A stretch of DNA of 64,000 nucleotides, from NCBI RefSeq assembly GCF_000312425.1, contig NZ_HE997181.1, forward strand, positions 1,958,638 through 2,022,637, in the 5' to 3' direction. Position 1 is the first letter of the stretch; each line of letters opens with the position of its first letter. This stretch comes from Reyranella massiliensis 521 (GTDB lineage Bacteria > Pseudomonadota > Alphaproteobacteria > Reyranellales > Reyranellaceae). Shown piece by piece: positions 8,153-16,803 of the stretch. The notes under the pieces are model-generated. The model was not told the DNA's origin. It made no database searches and was given only the letters and a program-made list of their open reading frames with translations. The position numbers and the translations under genes are program-made.

Positions 8153-8806
8153 TCACTGCACCGTGAGCTTTCTTGCGTGAAAGGCTTCGGCGAAGCCTCC
8201 GGGGGCACGGCATTCCATGCCGCGCAGGCGCGCCAGGCCCATGAAGATATCATCGTCGAACCAGTCCTTGGCGCGCTGGGAGCCGAAATGATCGTGGAGC
8301 AGCTTCGTCTTACGCTCCATCAGCGCTCTGGTGGTCGGCAGGTAGACGTTTGGTTGACCCGTATCGCCATCCCATTTGGGAATCTCGTATTCGAGAATCG
8401 TGTGATCGCGAAATGTATTCCACGTCAGCTGGGATACTTCGCGGTGGTCCTGATGAGCATCTTGACGCCAGTGGGACAGGATCAGATCGGGCGAAGTTCG
8501 CTTTTTCAGCGCTTCGAACCAGACCTTGATCTCGGCGCCCTGATGAGGAAAGAACCCATCCTTGAAGGTCGCCAGGTCGATGACAGCACTGACGGCATTG
8601 CCGAGAAATGCCTGAGCGGACGCGCGCGCTTCGTCGGCGCGGGGGCCGACGGCGCCAAGTACCGCCCAGTGCACGTTCAGGCAGACGCCGCGCTCGATCC
8701 AGCCCAGGATTGTGGCGCCGGCGCCGATCTCGATGTCGTCGGAGTGGGCGCCGATACAAAGCACTGAAAGACGATCACCCGATCCCGCAAGGCCCAGAGG
8801 CTTCAT
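8153..8806 (-). CDS. PIG-L family (LmbE-like) deacetylase
   Basis: A 217-residue zinc-dependent deacetylase of the LmbE/PIG-L family, which removes N-acetyl groups from GlcNAc-type substrates. The metal motif GAHSDDIEIGAG is at about residues 17-28 and a later HxDH (HQDHREV) near residue 118 supplies the third ligand region. No signal peptide is seen, so it should act on a cytoplasmic sugar or lipid-linked intermediate. Its start overlaps the stop of the RfbF-like gene by four bases, so translation is probably coupled. LmbE-like genes next to RfbF-like cytidylyltransferase genes recur in polysaccharide loci. The substrate is unknown. Confidence 0.85.
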   Translation of the reverse strand: MKPLGLAGSGDRLSVLCIGAHSDDIEIGAGATILGWIERGVCLNVHWAVLGAVGPRADEARASAQAFLGNAVSAVIDLATFKDGFFPHQGAEIKVWFEALKKRTSPDLILSHWRQDAHQDHREVSQLTWNTFRDHTILEYEIPKWDGDTGQPNVYLPTTRALMERKTKLLHDHFGSQRAKDWFDDDIFMGLARLRGMECRAPGGFAEAFHARKLTVQ

Positions 8807-9618
8807 CCGGCCTTCCTTGCCGGATCACTCGGGGCCACTCTGACGGCTCCGTCGAAGCGCCAGGGCATCGTGCCTTTGTCGACGAGATCCTCAAGGACCT
8901 GCTTGTCCTTCAACGTATCCATCGGACGCCAAAAGCCTTCGTGCCTGAATGCCATGAGCTGGTCGGCGTCGATCAGGCGCTGGAAGGGCGCTTCGACCAG
9001 TTCATCGCCTGGCTTCATGTAGTCGAAGATTTCGTTGCGGAAGATAAAGAAGCCGCCATTGATCCAGAGATTGGCCTCCTGGCTGGCGCGGATGCGGTTT
9101 ACCTTTCCGCTCGGCCGCATGTCGACGAGGTGCATGCTGAATGACGGCCGAACCGCCAGGAAACAGGCGACCTTACGGCTGGCGCGGAAGGCTTCGATCA
9201 TCTCATCCAGGTTCACGTCGCTCAGGCCGTCGCTGTAGTTGGCCAGGAACATCTCCTCCCCGGCGACGTGCTCGCGGACGGACCACAGCCGTTGGCCGAT
9301 GTTGCGCCAGATGCCGGTATCGATCATGGCGATCCGCCAGTCCTGCTGCGGATCGCCAAGGATCTCCACATTGTCGCCGAAGCCCGAGACGACGCAGTCT
9401 GCGTAGGTCTGCGGCCTGTAGTTCAGGAAGAACTCTTTGACGACGTTTGCCTTGTAGCCGAGGCACAGGACGAAGTCCTTATGGCCGAACTGACTGTAGT
9501 AGTGCATCAGGTGCCACAGGATCGGCTTGTCCCCGATCGGGATCATCGGCTTGGGAATACTCTCGGACACGTCTCGTATACGCGTACCGAGACCGCCGCA
9601 GAACAGAACTGTTTTCAT
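8803..9618 (-). CDS. rfbF: Glucose-1-phosphate cytidylyltransferase-like nucleotidyltransferase
   Basis: A 271-residue nucleotidyltransferase. It starts with FCGGLGTRIRD (residues 6-16) and has IPKPMIPIGDKPILWH, SDGLSDV and WINGGFF, a pattern typical of RfbF, which makes CDP-glucose from CTP and glucose 1-phosphate. The ATG at 9618 sets the usual length; the open frame extends 18 codons further. The usual partner, CDP-glucose 4,6-dehydratase, is absent from the window, so either the product is used directly, the partner is elsewhere, or the specificity differs. First gene of a two-gene minus-strand operon with the PIG-L gene, divergent from wzz. Confidence 0.85.
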   Translation of the reverse strand: MKTVLFCGGLGTRIRDVSESIPKPMIPIGDKPILWHLMHYYSQFGHKDFVLCLGYKANVVKEFFLNYRPQTYADCVVSGFGDNVEILGDPQQDWRIAMIDTGIWRNIGQRLWSVREHVAGEEMFLANYSDGLSDVNLDEMIEAFRASRKVACFLAVRPSFSMHLVDMRPSGKVNRIRASQEANLWINGGFFIFRNEIFDYMKPGDELVEAPFQRLIDADQLMAFRHEGFWRPMDTLKDKQVLEDLVDKGTMPWRFDGAVRVAPSDPARKAG

Positions 9619-9888
9619 GGCAGCAGCCTTTGGATCGTATGCTCTGTGCGTCGGCACTGCGTCTGAGGTCACAATGCTTTTGCCTTGTGGTCACACGTGC
9701 GCCCATCGCTACTGGATGGAACCTGTGCGCGCAGCCGCAACGAGTCAACGAAGCGCCAAGGGTAGTCCCGTTGGTGCGTTTCTGCCGAAGCGACAGCAGT
9801 GCCCGGGATCGCGCTGCTTCCTAAGGGTTAGCCCGTTTGAGGAAATCACGCCGTCCAAAGGGTCACCCGTTCCGCGGGCCGATCAGGT
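9619..9888. promoter_or_regulatory. Divergent promoter region with GGTCACA direct repeat
   Basis: This 270-base gap lies between the divergent rfbF-like and wzz-like genes. GGTCACA occurs at 9667-9673 and again at 9689-9695, 22 bases apart, which is two helical turns. The second copy is part of TGTGGTCACA. This could be a regulator site controlling both directions. No confident core promoter was found. Confidence 0.35.
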
Positions 9889-11226
9889 ATGGATTCCACC
9901 ATGAGTATTCTCGAACTCAATAGCGACAAGCCGCTTGCCGGGACCGACCTCTCCAAGGGGAGAACCGGCCTCGCCCAAGGGGGGGCCGGTCTCGCCACCA
10001 ACAAGGCACTACGAAACCCCGAGCGGCTGGGGCCGGAGAGTCTTAAACAGCAGATTCCGCCTCTGGAGCTCGAGCGCACCGATCTGCGAGCGTATTATGA
10101 GATGGTGGCGGCTCGCGCCTTGTCGTCCATCAAGAGGGAATGGCGTCTTATCGCCTCCATCGTTGTGGTGACGATGACGCTTGCGTGCCTCGTCATCCCG
10201 CTGATCCCGCGCCAGTACTCGGCGACCGCGCTCGTCTACCCGAATCTGTTCTCCGTCGAACAGGCAAAGCTCACCCCTAAAGGGAGCATCGATGCGTCGT
10301 CGCTCGTCACCAGCGAAGCGCGGCTGATCGTCTCCGATGCGATCCTGCAGGCGGTCGTGGCACGTCTCAAGCTGGACGAAAGACCCGGGGTCATGGGGGC
10401 GGGATCATGGGGATCTGGAATTACGAGCTGGATCCGAACCCTGATCCTGCCTGAAACCCGTAATCATTCGCCTTTTGATCGCCAGGTAGCGTTGCTGCGT
10501 AGCCGTGTAGATGTGGCGAAAGACACGCGCTCGTATCTCATTTCCATTTCCTTCACCGCGCATTCCGCAGACGAAGCTGCAGCGGTGGTCAACGCCATTG
10601 CGCTCGAATACATCCGCGACAAGAAGATCCTTCGCAGCCAGAGCGCCGTCGCGGCAGCGGAGGCCGAACTGCAGCGTCAGCTGTCAGTCAACGGCGAAAG
10701 GCATCCCAAGGTGCTGCAGAGCGTTGACGGGCTTGAATCTGCGCGCGCCGAACTGAATGCCATCCTGACAACCGACGATGCCGCTCAGGAAGCCCTCGCA
10801 GCCGATGAGGGAGTCAAGCTGGCGATACCAAACAGGACGCCGACCAGCCCGAAGGGATTCGTGATCCTGGGCCTTTCGTTCATCGTGAGCTTGCTGATCG
10901 GCGTCTGTCTGGCGGTCTGGCGCGACCGACTTGGTTTCGAGCCGCGGCAGTTCCTTCTCGATCTCTTGTCGACCGGACGGCGTTATGGCCACCAGATTGC
11001 GGGCGGCCGTAATGTGGGAAGCGGAGCGACATCCGTTCAGATTTCAAACTCTCGAACTGGATGGACCGCGGACAAGTGGCGGCGCCTTCGTACGGGCTTT
11101 TCCTCGCTGGTTCAGAGTGCATTCGCTCCGGTCCGTCATGGTGGCGGCCTGATCGGGCAGCGGGGGCGCCGACAGGATGAGCAATTGCGTCGCCGTTCGA
11201 CCGGAAGGTCGAAACGCATCATCTAA
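9889..11226 (+). CDS. Wzz-type polysaccharide chain-length determinant
   Basis: A 445-residue inner-membrane protein of the polysaccharide co-polymerase family. Membrane segments are at about 86-106 and 323-345, flanking a periplasmic domain with coiled-coil character (about 245-300). The N-terminal 60 residues are cytoplasmic and include a short imperfect repeat (18-36). After the second membrane segment there is a basic tail of about 100 residues containing WRRLRTGF near residue 398. An LRT motif normally precedes a tyrosine autokinase domain, but no Walker A follows, so the kinase is missing or decayed. A start at 9901 is equally possible. First of a series wzz-wzx-wzy. Confidence 0.8.
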   Translation: MDSTMSILELNSDKPLAGTDLSKGRTGLAQGGAGLATNKALRNPERLGPESLKQQIPPLELERTDLRAYYEMVAARALSSIKREWRLIASIVVVTMTLACLVIPLIPRQYSATALVYPNLFSVEQAKLTPKGSIDASSLVTSEARLIVSDAILQAVVARLKLDERPGVMGAGSWGSGITSWIRTLILPETRNHSPFDRQVALLRSRVDVAKDTRSYLISISFTAHSADEAAAVVNAIALEYIRDKKILRSQSAVAAAEAELQRQLSVNGERHPKVLQSVDGLESARAELNAILTTDDAAQEALAADEGVKLAIPNRTPTSPKGFVILGLSFIVSLLIGVCLAVWRDRLGFEPRQFLLDLLSTGRRYGHQIAGGRNVGSGATSVQISNSRTGWTADKWRRLRTGFSSLVQSAFAPVRHGGGLIGQRGRRQDEQLRRRSTGRSKRII

Positions 11227-11249
11227 CGGCAGGACGATTGGGGCAGTCC

Positions 11250-12560
11250 ATGGAAGGGAAGCAGTTCTTCGAAAGAGCCTCATGGACGCTCGTCGATCAA
11301 TGCGTGGTGAGCGGCGGCAACTTCCTGCTCAATGTTTTGCTCGCGCGCGTCCTCAGCGAGCAGGACTACGGCGAGTTTGCCCTTTTCCTGGGTGGTATCT
11401 TCCTCCTGCGAGCGATTGACTATTCGCTGATCTCCTATCCGCTATCTGTCCGGCTGTGTGTCGCGAAGGAAGAAGAACGCGGCACCTTGCTGGGAAACAC
11501 GGTGTTGCTCACCGTGGCGCTGAGCCTGGTTCTGGTCGTGGCCATGGCGATCGGGACGACAATACTGGACGAAGAGAGTATCCTGTTGCCGGCCTGTCTC
11601 TGCTATCTCTGCTGGCAGGCTCAGGAGACGTCGCGCCGATTCCTGCTCGCCGAGTTTCGCTACCGAGCGGCGGTAGCGGGAGACGGCATCGCCTATGTCG
11701 GGCAGGTTCTCGTAATTGCCTTCGTGCTGTGGGCGGGCTCCGTTACTCTGGCAACCGCTCTCTATTCGATGTCGGCAACCTTCGTCTTCGGGGCGCTTGT
11801 ACATGCGTCGAAGCTGAAGTTTGCCCGACCGGACTTTACCCAGATTCGTCAGTTGGCTGCCGAGTACATCTCGGTAGGAAAATGGTCGCTTGTGAACTAC
11901 GAGCTGGTGCTTATCCGCGCACAGATCTTTCCTTGGCTGCTCGCGGTCTTTGCCGGGCTTACCGCAACCGCATCGCTTCAGGCCGGATTGAATCTCGCCA
12001 ACACCATGAACCCGATCATCTTTGGTATCGGGAATGCTATTCCTCAAGTTGCCGCTCATGCATACCACACGGGCGGTGTCTTGGCGGCATCGCGTGCAGC
12101 CTATCGCTACGTGCTCTTCGGATTGGGGCCGATTCTGCTCATCTGCGCCGCCGGACTGGTGGTGCCTCACATTCTCCTGAGAGCCGTCTACGGGGATTCA
12201 TCACCGTATGTCGGCATTGTGATCGGGCTGCAGCTTCTCGTGGTCGCAGGCGTCTTCGACTACATCGCCGAAATGATCAGCAAGACCTTGCTCGGCGTTC
12301 AGTCCGGCAAGCTGGCCTTTCTGGTCAACGTCGTCGCTGTCGGTGTGGCGCTGGCGCTCGCCCTTGTACTCATCGGACCGATGGGAGTCTTCGGTGCGTG
12401 CCTGGCTTTGCTCATCGCCAACCTGGTGCGTGCCGTAGGGGCGGTGACGGCGATCACGTGGTTGATCACCCGTGAGAAAGCCAAGAACCAGGCCCATGGT
12501 ACTTCGGCCGGCGGCATGGCGCCGACCAACCCCGCCGTTGGCGCCCCTGCGAAGCAGTGA
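11250..12560 (+). CDS. Oligosaccharide flippase, Wzx-like
   Basis: A membrane protein of 436 residues with about 12 hydrophobic segments, of the MOP superfamily polysaccharide-transport type. Such proteins move undecaprenyl-linked repeat units across the inner membrane. The N-terminal pattern (FFERASWTLVDQCVVSGGNFL, then LLARVLSEQDYGEFAL) is typical of these flippases. ATG 11250 is used; a TTG at 11238 would add four residues. It starts 23 bases after the wzz-like gene and is followed by the polymerase-like gene, the usual order in Wzx/Wzy pathways. Substrate specificity cannot be predicted. Confidence 0.82.
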   Translation: MEGKQFFERASWTLVDQCVVSGGNFLLNVLLARVLSEQDYGEFALFLGGIFLLRAIDYSLISYPLSVRLCVAKEEERGTLLGNTVLLTVALSLVLVVAMAIGTTILDEESILLPACLCYLCWQAQETSRRFLLAEFRYRAAVAGDGIAYVGQVLVIAFVLWAGSVTLATALYSMSATFVFGALVHASKLKFARPDFTQIRQLAAEYISVGKWSLVNYELVLIRAQIFPWLLAVFAGLTATASLQAGLNLANTMNPIIFGIGNAIPQVAAHAYHTGGVLAASRAAYRYVLFGLGPILLICAAGLVVPHILLRAVYGDSSPYVGIVIGLQLLVVAGVFDYIAEMISKTLLGVQSGKLAFLVNVVAVGVALALALVLIGPMGVFGACLALLIANLVRAVGAVTAITWLITREKAKNQAHGTSAGGMAPTNPAVGAPAKQ

Positions 12561-12596
12561 GTAGCCGGCCATGAAGCCCAGCACCACTGTGTGACG

Positions 12597-13955
12597 ATGT
12601 CGGACGCGGTCAGACACGTTTCCGGACGCACGCTTCTCTGGGGCGATCGCTATCTGACGTTCCTGGCAATCGTATTGCTGGGCTATGCCTTGCTGGGAAA
12701 AGGCTTCGCCTATATCGGCATTCCACCGCTCTACATCGGCGAGATCGCGTTCCTCACCGGGATCGTCGTCCTCGTCAGATCCGGCGCGCTCGTCGCCTCT
12801 GTCACGACACTTCCAAGCCTTTTGCTGATCGCGACAATGATGTGGGTCGTGGTGCGTACCGTCCCGTACATAGCCGTCTACGGGATCGATGCGCTGCGGG
12901 ATAGCGTCATTCTCCTGTACGGCGCCTTTGCCTTCATCGTCATTGGATTGCTGCTGGAAGACGCTCGCAGGATCGATACCGTTCTTCGCTATTACGCCGC
13001 GTCGCTCGTGACCTTTCCCATAATACCCTTGGCGTTCTGGCTGACCAAATATTGGGGGGACTATATCCCCAGGCTATACGGTCCGAACATACCGATCGTG
13101 GAGATCGGAGCGAGTGCGCTCGGCACGCATCTGGCCGGTGCTGCGGTCTTCGTCTTGATCGGTTATCGGAAGGTGTCGTGGTTCTGGGTCCTGATCTGGT
13201 TCGGGGCGTTGGCGATGATCGGCGCGTCCAATCGGGGCGCAACGCTTGCCGCCGCCGTGGCAATCATGCTTGCGATGCTTGTGCTGGGACGGCTTCGCAT
13301 GATGCTGACAGCCGCCGTCGCGGGCGTAGGGCTTTTCGTTGTTTTGCTCACGGCTGAGGCTACGTTTCTCGACTACGAGGAAGTCAAGGATTCCATCGAC
13401 CGCCCCGTCAGCGCGCATCAGATATTGGAGAACATCAGGAGCGTAATCGGTCAGTCCGGATCGCAGACGGAAGGAACGAAGAAGTGGCGTCTCGATTGGT
13501 GGGATATCATCATTGGCGATACGATCCATGGGCCGCATTTCTGGACCGGCCGCGGGTTTGGCTTGAATCTTGCCGATGCCGATGGGTTTGCCGGCACTGG
13601 CGATGCCAACACGTCTCGCCCCCCGACGCGAAGCCCGCACAACGCACACATGACTCTCCTGGCGCGGGCCGGCGTTCCCGGCGTGGTGTTGTGGTCGCTC
13701 GTGCTCCTGTCCTGGAGTGGCTTGATGCTGCGCGCGATGCTGATCGCATATCTCCGCGGACATACGCAGTGGAGAAACCTTTTCCTATGGATCTTCTGTT
13801 ACGTGACCGCGATCGTCATCAACGCGACGTTTGACGTTACGCTCGAGGGGCCGATGCAGGGTATCTGGTTCTGGTGCCTGTTCGGCTTCGGCGTTGGATC
13901 GGTGATGGTTTATCGCGCACAGGTTGCCGATGAAGCCGTAGGCCGGCTGCGATGA
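12597..13955 (+). CDS. O-antigen ligase/polymerase-like membrane protein (Wzy-like)
   Basis: A 452-residue polytopic protein with about 10-12 membrane segments and a large extracytoplasmic loop (about residues 255-345) before the last segments, as in Wzy polymerases and WaaL ligases. The loop contains WWDIIIGDTIHGPHFWTGRG and SPHNAHM, a motif shared by this superfamily. In this position, after a flippase and a chain-length regulator, polymerisation of repeat units is the likely role. GTG 12591 is an alternative start two codons upstream. The stop overlaps the next start by four bases, so the beta-helix gene is translationally coupled. Confidence 0.78.
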   Translation: MSDAVRHVSGRTLLWGDRYLTFLAIVLLGYALLGKGFAYIGIPPLYIGEIAFLTGIVVLVRSGALVASVTTLPSLLLIATMMWVVVRTVPYIAVYGIDALRDSVILLYGAFAFIVIGLLLEDARRIDTVLRYYAASLVTFPIIPLAFWLTKYWGDYIPRLYGPNIPIVEIGASALGTHLAGAAVFVLIGYRKVSWFWVLIWFGALAMIGASNRGATLAAAVAIMLAMLVLGRLRMMLTAAVAGVGLFVVLLTAEATFLDYEEVKDSIDRPVSAHQILENIRSVIGQSGSQTEGTKKWRLDWWDIIIGDTIHGPHFWTGRGFGLNLADADGFAGTGDANTSRPPTRSPHNAHMTLLARAGVPGVVLWSLVLLSWSGLMLRAMLIAYLRGHTQWRNLFLWIFCYVTAIVINATFDVTLEGPMQGIWFWCLFGFGVGSVMVYRAQVADEAVGRLR

Positions 13956-15424
13956 TGAGCTGGATTTCAAAGTGGGCGCTACGCAGGAGCCTGCTTGGCT
14001 CACTAGTGCTTACTGGCTTCCTGATCACGGGGGGAGCGGCAAGGGCAGGCGTCGATGACGCGCGCTGCCCCTCCAATGCGATCGCCGTCGAGCCCGGCAC
14101 GCTGATCCAGATGGCTGCGGATCGCGCCGGTATCGGCGCTTTGTTGTGCCTCAAGAATGGCATTCACAGGGCTCAGGCGGTTCGACCGCTGGCAAAGCAG
14201 AAATTTTACGGGGAAGGCCAGAGCGTCCTGAACGGGAGCCGAGTGCTCACCGGATTCAGGCGCGAGGAGAGCTTCTGGGTAATGAACATCGCGCTCCAGC
14301 GCAGCCGGAAGCACGGCGAATGCCTGCCGAGCGCTCCGATCTGCAATCAGCCGGAGGCCGTGTTCATCGATGACCGACCGTTGATCCGATTGCCGGGCAA
14401 GAACGGTTTGGCGAGCGGCAAGTTCTTCATCGATTACGCTGCTGGCAAGATCTATCTGGGCGACGATCCGACCAATCGAACGGTCGAACTGACGGTCGCC
14501 GCATTTGCGTTCGAGAGCACGGCGGCCGACGTGCTGATTAGCAATATCACCGTGGAGAAGTTCGCAAGTGCTGCGCAAAAGGGGGCGATCCACTCCCGCG
14601 AAGGCAGCGGGTGGACCATCGAAAAATGTGAGGCCCGCTTGAACAGCGGAGCCGGAATCAGCGTGGGAACGGGTAGTCATGTCCGGAACTGCGATATTCA
14701 TCACAATGGCCAGATCGGCATCGAAGGCAACGGCAATGATATCCGGATAGAGAATAACCGTATCTGGTCGAACAACATCCACGGCTTCGATGCCACCTGG
14801 GAGGCGGGCGGCGTGAAGATCGCGCTGAGCGACGGGGTCACGTTCCGCGGCAATCACGTCTACGACAATGACGGCCCCGGCTTGTGGTGCGACATCGACT
14901 GTCGCAATGTCTTGTATGAAGAGAACCTCGTCGAGAACAACCAGGATGTCGGCATCTTCCACGAGATTTCATTCAAGGCAGTGATTCGCAACAACGTGCT
15001 GCGGCGCAATGGCCTCGGCAACAGGGGATGGTTCTGGGGTACCGACATTCTCCTTTCCGCATCCGAGGATGTCGTGGTGTCGGACAATACACTGACCACC
15101 GCACCTGGAAGATGCGGGATCATGCTGATCGACCAGGGACGTCGGAACAGCAGTGGCAAGTTCTACAAAACGCGCAACAATACCGTCCGTGCCAATGAGA
15201 TGACCTTCGAAGGCGCGGCTTGTGCGGGGGGGACTTCCGATACCAAGCCAGGCAGCGAGAATTTCGGGATCATCACGAGCGGCAACAACCTGTTTGACGG
15301 CAATACCTACCGCGTCGGACGGCAGAGTGGAGCAAGCCGCTTCGTGTGGGGACATGACGTCACCGGCTGGGACGGCTTCCGACGAAAGGGTCAGGAGCGG
15401 AACGGCCGCCTGATCCCTCTTTGA
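13952..15424 (+). CDS. Secreted right-handed parallel beta-helix protein
   Basis: A 490-residue exported protein. A signal peptide is visible at residues 1-31 (positive start, hydrophobic core, cleavage after ARA). From about residue 190 there are repeated short segments rich in N, G and I (IRNCDIHHNGQIGIEG, IRIENNRIWSNNIHG, FRGNHVYDNDGPG, LYEENLVENNQDVG) that mark a parallel beta-helix as in polysaccharide lyases and mannuronan epimerases. It probably cleaves or epimerises the polymer made by the neighbouring genes, in the periplasm or outside. The catalytic residues are not identifiable, so binding without catalysis cannot be excluded. Translationally coupled to the Wzy-like gene. Confidence 0.75.
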   Translation: MMSWISKWALRRSLLGSLVLTGFLITGGAARAGVDDARCPSNAIAVEPGTLIQMAADRAGIGALLCLKNGIHRAQAVRPLAKQKFYGEGQSVLNGSRVLTGFRREESFWVMNIALQRSRKHGECLPSAPICNQPEAVFIDDRPLIRLPGKNGLASGKFFIDYAAGKIYLGDDPTNRTVELTVAAFAFESTAADVLISNITVEKFASAAQKGAIHSREGSGWTIEKCEARLNSGAGISVGTGSHVRNCDIHHNGQIGIEGNGNDIRIENNRIWSNNIHGFDATWEAGGVKIALSDGVTFRGNHVYDNDGPGLWCDIDCRNVLYEENLVENNQDVGIFHEISFKAVIRNNVLRRNGLGNRGWFWGTDILLSASEDVVVSDNTLTTAPGRCGIMLIDQGRRNSSGKFYKTRNNTVRANEMTFEGAACAGGTSDTKPGSENFGIITSGNNLFDGNTYRVGRQSGASRFVWGHDVTGWDGFRRKGQERNGRLIPL

Positions 15425-15713
15425 CAGTCGGTGTGAGCCGGATTGTGCCGGGAGCAATCAACAAAGAGGTACCGCACCGGCGCTTGTTGATCCCGACCGC
15501 TGCGTCGCACAAAGTCGACGCATCGTTCAACCCGCGGGCACTGCCTCTTTTGACAGACATAGCAAGAGACGTCCCTTCCAAGAGGAGGCAGCGAGCTTTG
15601 TCGATTCAAAGAACTACGATGCGTTATTTGAGGAATGTTCCAAGCACCGGCGATCTCGGTGGTTCCGGGTGGTCACGAACGGACCTGCGGCCGGCCCATC
15701 TGAGAGACTTCAC

Positions 15714-16745
15714 GTGCTGAGAGAGGCCAAATATGGCGCCGCCGACCGAGGGCGGCCCTGGCTGCTCTGCCTGTGGGTCATGCTGGGCGCGCTGCTGAGT
15801 GTGGCGCTGTGGGCCTATACGCCCTCGCTGCCGGCGGAGATGCTGAAGACACGGTATGCCAACGAAGATTCGAAGTTCATCGATATAGGGGGCGCACAGA
15901 CCCATGTACGCGACCAGGGAAATCCCGACGGCATTCCGCTGGTGCTGATCCATGGCTCGGGTGGCTCGTTGCATGTATGGGAGGGGTGGACCTACGAGCT
16001 CCGATCGAAGAGGCGGCTGATCTCGGTCGACTTGCCCGGCCATGGGCTCACCGGAGCCTGGCCGCGTGGCGCGTACACCGTGGAAGCCTATGCCGACTTC
16101 ATCGAAGTGTTGCTCGATACGCTGAAGATCGAACGCGTAGCACTGGCTGGACATTCGCTGGGAGGCGCCGTCGCATGGACTTTCGCGGCGAGATGGCCGG
16201 ACCGGGTAACCCAGATCATCCTGGTGGATGCGGCAGGCGAGAACCGTGAAGCGGCATTGCCGACGAGATTCGCACGCCTGCCGGTCGTGGGTGACATCGG
16301 AATCCACTTCAAGCCCGAAATATGGGTGCGGCGGAAACTCGGCCAAGCTTACGCCGATCCGGCGATGGTGACCGACGAACGCGTGAAACGCACGGCCGAG
16401 CTGCAGCGTTTTCCCGGCAACCGCGAAGCCACCCTGCAACGTGCACGCACGCAGGAGCCGCTCGATCCAGCACCACTGAAGAAGCTTGTCGTGCCCACTC
16501 TGATCCTGTGGGGCGCAAAGGACCGTTGGGTCCCTGTATCTGATGCCTTTCGGTTCGAGAGCGACATCAAGGGTTCGAAGGTCCAGATCTTTGATCAGCT
16601 CGGCCACGACCCTATGGAGGAGGACCCCAGGGCCACGGCTGCGTCCGTAGACGCTTTCCTGACGGCAACGACAACCCGGTCCGTCTCGCAGCCGCTGTCC
16701 GCGATTCAGCCGAACACCGATCACCTCGCGGGCACGCACCAATAG
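15714..16745 (+). CDS. Membrane-anchored alpha/beta hydrolase
   Basis: A 343-residue alpha/beta-hydrolase with one N-terminal membrane anchor (about 16-36). The oxyanion loop HGSGGS, nucleophile elbow GHSLGG, acid in WGAKDRWVP and histidine in LGHDPMEED are all present, so the triad is complete. The anchor places the catalytic domain in the periplasm. GTG at 15714 has GAGAG shortly upstream; an in-frame GTG at 15669 adds 15 residues. The 289 bases before it show no other gene. It may deacylate the exported polysaccharide, but broad esterase or epoxide hydrolase activity fits equally well. Confidence 0.75.
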   Translation: MLREAKYGAADRGRPWLLCLWVMLGALLSVALWAYTPSLPAEMLKTRYANEDSKFIDIGGAQTHVRDQGNPDGIPLVLIHGSGGSLHVWEGWTYELRSKRRLISVDLPGHGLTGAWPRGAYTVEAYADFIEVLLDTLKIERVALAGHSLGGAVAWTFAARWPDRVTQIILVDAAGENREAALPTRFARLPVVGDIGIHFKPEIWVRRKLGQAYADPAMVTDERVKRTAELQRFPGNREATLQRARTQEPLDPAPLKKLVVPTLILWGAKDRWVPVSDAFRFESDIKGSKVQIFDQLGHDPMEEDPRATAASVDAFLTATTTRSVSQPLSAIQPNTDHLAGTHQ

Positions 16746-16803
16746 CCGCCTGACGTCGGAGGTGCGACGAGCTTGGAGGCCTGGCTCTCCGTGGGCGGCG
16801 TAA

